DNA from: Nitrososphaeria archaeon
GTDB taxonomy: Archaea > Thermoproteota > Nitrososphaeria > Conexivisphaerales > UBA164
Assembly (NCBI GenBank): GCA_029775955.1
Contig: JARVJW010000203.1
Coordinates: forward strand, 1-7,929
Reading direction: 5' to 3'
DNA: 7,929 bases
In this document: in pieces, positions 6,504-7,929 of the stretch
How the letters are laid out: every line of letters begins with the position of its first letter
How positions within the stretch are numbered: the stretch's first letter is position 1
Made by a program: the position numbers and the translations under genes
The notes under the pieces: model-generated
Databases searched by the model: none
The model's input: only the letters and a program-made list of their open reading frames with translations
Told to the model about the DNA's origin: nothing

Positions 6504-6515
6504 AAAATTAAAAAC
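6504..6515 (-). promoter_or_regulatory. TATA box of the hsp20-cob operon
   Basis: On the minus strand the element reads GTTTTTAATTTT, centred about 25 bp upstream of the hsp20 ATG (6484). That is the spacing expected for an archaeal leaderless transcript. No other A/T box lies within the operon at gene boundaries, because the five genes abut or overlap, so this is the only visible promoter for all five. No known B12 riboswitch is recognisable upstream. Confidence 0.5.
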
Positions 6516-6553
6516 ATTTCTATGAAATAGTACTGCTGGTTGGAAATGTTAGT

Positions 6554-6622
6554 GAAGACTCAACATTGCCAAAAAGTGGCAGATTTATTAAAATTATTTT
6601 AATAGCTGATAGTTCAGTCTTC
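6554..6622. repeat. nested inverted-repeat block upstream of hsp20
   Basis: The outer arms GAAGACTCAAC (6554-6564) and GTTCAGTCTTC (6612-6622) are complementary at 10 of 11 positions. Inside are a perfect 5-bp stem TGCCA/TGGCA with loop AAAAG (6567-6581) and a 19-bp quasi-palindrome TATTAAAAT-T-ATTTTAATA (6586-6604). Together they could fold as a three-way junction. The block lies between the operon promoter and the right end of the minus-strand tnpB relic. Its role is unknown: a terminator for the relic, a regulator site or a small mobile remnant are all possible. Confidence 0.5.
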
Positions 6623-7275
6623 CATACATTTGACAGCCTCCCCATCGCAAGCAATCAGAGGTTCCTGCTTCATAAAGTGGCAACTTGTAGAACTCCTTTT
6701 AAAAGTTCACCGTAGCGCTTTCCACTGATGTGAATTCTAAATCGTTCCTACTTTCATCACGCTAATGTTTATAGCAATATTTAAATCCCTGTCCATTGAA
6801 AGACCAAATACATCACAATGGCATATTCTTTCAGAGAGCTTCAGGCCATGCTTCACGTTTACGCATCTAGAGCATATCTTAGATGAAAGATCGAATCTGC
6901 CTATCTAGATCAAGTCTGTGATTCATCTTCATTCCTTTGATATTCAAATCCTCTAATACCATAGTGTTTGGCTATCGCACTTGACACCTTATGGTTAAAA
7001 TCCTTTAGTTCATCTCTGATTTGCTGATATATTTTCTGCGCTCTCATTATCTGTTTCTTCCTGTTGTGCGATCCCTTACCTTTTTTTAAGGACGTTTAAG
7101 GGGGGTCGATCTGCAATCCATCCAATGTAATTGCAAAATATTTGATGCCCATGTCTATTCCGATGATTTCCTTTCAAGAGCCTTGCCGGTTTCATACTGT
7201 ATGGATGCATTAGCGGTCAACATCCTTTGTTACAATTATCTACTTTGTCTTCTCTGGTAATCCCTGTATTTTATC
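6614..7275 (-). pseudogene. tnpB: broken tnpB, minus strand, RuvC core still readable
   Basis: The minus strand encodes most of the nuclease half of a TnpB in at least four frame segments. From high to low coordinates: KIQGLPEKTK and IIVTKDVDR (about 7275-7213), then SIQYETGKALERK, then RuvC-I GIDMGIKYFAITLDG (7161-7118). GSHNRKKQIMRAQKIYQQ and HKVSSAIAKHYG follow (from 7074). RuvC-II is LEDLNIKGM (6956-6930). DLSSKICSRC to the stop at 6737 holds the zinc knuckle and RuvC-III DRDLNIAINI. The tail MKQEPLIACDGEAV begins at 6673. The catalytic Asp-Glu-Asp positions survive, but frameshifts and stops separate them and one zinc cysteine pair is altered (CDVFG). The N-terminal 120 or so residues are missing between here and the left-end motif at 7355. 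It is a pseudogene of the IS200/IS605 group. Confidence 0.85.
6637..6708 (-). repeat. right-end hairpins of the minus-strand tnpB element (omegaRNA 3' region)
   Basis: A 25-nt imperfect hairpin at 6637-6661 reads CCTCTGATTGC-TT-GCGATGGGGAGG on the minus strand, with CCTC/GGAGG closing pairs and an inner stem. It sits just after the tail MKQEP coding sequence, as in IS605-type right ends. A second inverted repeat, GAACT...AGTTC around TTTTAAAA, lies at 6690-6708. In active elements this region is transcribed as the guide scaffold; here the boundary is probably near 6631-6636. Confidence 0.45.
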
Positions 7276-7342
7276 CCATTAAGGAATTTTAGGATAACAA
7301 GCCTATTTTTATTTAATTTGCTGTTTATGGGTGGGATAAAAG

Positions 7343-7360
7343 TGCTTTGTTGCATTAATT
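7343..7360 (-). repeat. copy 2 of the shared motif; probable left end of the minus-strand element
   Basis: On the minus strand this reads AATTAATGCAACAAAGCA. Its first 17 bases equal positions 36-52. Its last 13 form a perfect inverted repeat with 7468-7480. It lies upstream of the minus-strand tnpB relic, where the element's left end is expected. Confidence 0.55.
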
Positions 7361-7467
7361 AAAAGTTGGGCTAATTATTTAAAAATTAGGATAAATTGCC
7401 AATTTAAAATAAATAATTTCTTTAATTTAAATTTGGAACTATTAACAAATTAACTATTTTTTGATAT
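7361..7467. other. A/T-rich spacer between head-to-head transposon relics
   Basis: This 107-bp stretch is extremely A/T rich, with no coding potential. It contains a small palindrome CTAATT...AATTAG (near 7371-7389) and runs such as AATTTAAAATAAATAATTT. It is probably the host intergenic DNA into which the two elements were inserted, or their outer flanks. Confidence 0.4.
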
Positions 7468-7480
7468 ATGCAACAAAGCA
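7468..7480 (+). repeat. copy 3 of the shared motif; probable left end of the plus-strand element
   Basis: ATGCAACAAAGCA is the exact reverse complement of 7343-7355. It lies 47 bp before the ATG of the plus-strand tnpB relic and runs directly into the TATA box of that gene, so it may act as both transposon end and BRE-side promoter sequence. Confidence 0.55.
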
Positions 7481-7488
7481 TATAAAAG
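7479..7488 (+). promoter_or_regulatory. TATA box of the plus-strand tnpB relic
   Basis: CATATAAAAG, preceded by purine-rich CAAAG, lies about 25-30 bp upstream of ATG 7515. This is standard spacing for an archaeal promoter with a very short leader. It is probably the original transposon promoter. The coding sequence it drives stops after 40 codons. Confidence 0.45.
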
Positions 7489-7514
7489 CGAACATTTTAA
7501 TAAACTACAATATA

Positions 7515-7929
7515 ATGTTCAGTACCATTAAGCTTCCCTATGACAATCTCTCCTACAAACAGGAATGCAACTCAGGGAAGCTTGCCAGATGGTTCTTTGA
7601 AAAGATATACAACAAGCTGGCACATACAAACAGGTAAGCGATCCCCACATTTCCGTCTGCTTTGGTACAGACGAATATGCAGTATCTGAAGCATTGAAGC
7701 AGACGGAGCAAGCCAATCCGCAGGTCTTCATGTACAATAGAGCGTTCTACCCTGACTTACAGTTTCTTTAACAACTGTAAACCTTTCCAGTTGCCAATTC
7801 GTCATTGATTGACAAATATAAGGGTCAATACACTAATGCACAGCTAACCATAAAGGAAAGGAAAATGTTCTTACTGGTTCAAATAGCAGAAAAGGAAAGG
7901 GGTATGCTGTTCTGTCAAAGTTATTCAAT
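7515..7929 (+). pseudogene. tnpB: broken 5' half of a tnpB, running off the window
   Basis: ATG 7515 opens with MFSTIKLPYDNL and continues ECNSGKLARWFFEKIYNKL, a typical TnpB N-terminal helical region, until an in-frame TAA at 7635. The same frame then reads AIPTFPSALVQT, the family's conserved SALVQTAR segment. The frame shifts to position 7670 for EYAVSEALKQTEQANP and YNRAFYPD (stop 7769), back to the first frame for a short piece ending at 7796-7799, and again to 7802 for DKYKGQYTNAQLTIKERKMF to the edge. At least one stop and three frame changes mean it is inactive. It covers roughly the first 130-140 residues of the usual 400, so the RuvC core lies beyond the window if it still exists. 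It is oriented head to head with the minus-strand relic. Confidence 0.83.

Noticed and set aside
6554..6622. tRNA gene suggested by a 69-nt nested stem structure
   Set aside because: Only two inner hairpins, no anticodon arm geometry and no conserved T-loop (GTTCGA-type) sequence.
6485..6640. B12 riboswitch upstream of the cob operon
   Set aside because: No recognisable B12-box-like core, and the promoter placement leaves essentially no leader RNA before hsp20.
7528..7737. 69-codon minus-strand reading frame in the right relic
   Set aside because: Antisense to the recognisable TnpB N-terminal sequence; its cysteines come from the complement and fit no zinc-finger pattern.

Overview
The window looks like chromosomal DNA of an archaeon, most likely a Thermoplasmata-type acidophile or moderate relative; I would not name a genus. 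The reasons are the archaeal CobY branch of the B12 pathway, A/T-rich TATA elements about 25 bp before start codons that imply leaderless or nearly leaderless mRNAs, tightly overlapping cistrons with few Shine-Dalgarno sequences, and frequent TTG/GTG starts. No rRNA, tRNA or CRISPR array was found.

Layout. Bases 1-345 are the decayed 3' end of an IS200/IS605-type tnpB with its right-end hairpin. Bases 346-654 hold no convincing gene. Bases 655-2523 (minus) encode a large protein made of an ArsR-like winged helix, an ATP-cone, a region related to anaerobic ribonucleotide reductase, and a C-terminal zinc ribbon. A divergent A/T-rich promoter separates it from a Nudix hydrolase (2587-3039, plus). 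The Nudix gene converges, with a 4-nt overlap of stop codons, on a five-gene minus-strand operon. In transcription order this is hsp20 (6484-6107), cobS, cobY, cbiB and cobD (ending at 3036). Its promoter lies just before hsp20.

The four cob genes cover the late, nucleotide-loop part of cobalamin synthesis. CobD makes aminopropanol phosphate, CbiB attaches it to adenosylcobyric acid, CobY activates adenosylcobinamide phosphate with GTP, and CobS joins it to the lower ligand nucleoside. No corrin-ring genes, cobT or cobZ are in the window. The set would serve either salvage or the end of a pathway whose other genes lie elsewhere.

The right flank (about 6550-7929) is a graveyard of transposons. 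Next to the operon promoter is a nested inverted-repeat block (6554-6622). Then comes a minus-strand tnpB relic (about 7275-6614) whose three RuvC motifs are still readable but lie in broken frames. After an A/T-rich spacer, a plus-strand tnpB relic starts at 7515 and runs off the window. The two right-hand relics are arranged head to head and share an inverted 13-bp motif. The left relic carries the same motif, extended to 17 bp relative to one of them, so it is probably the left-end signature of this element family. The most unusual intact gene is the HTH/ATP-cone/NrdD-like protein.
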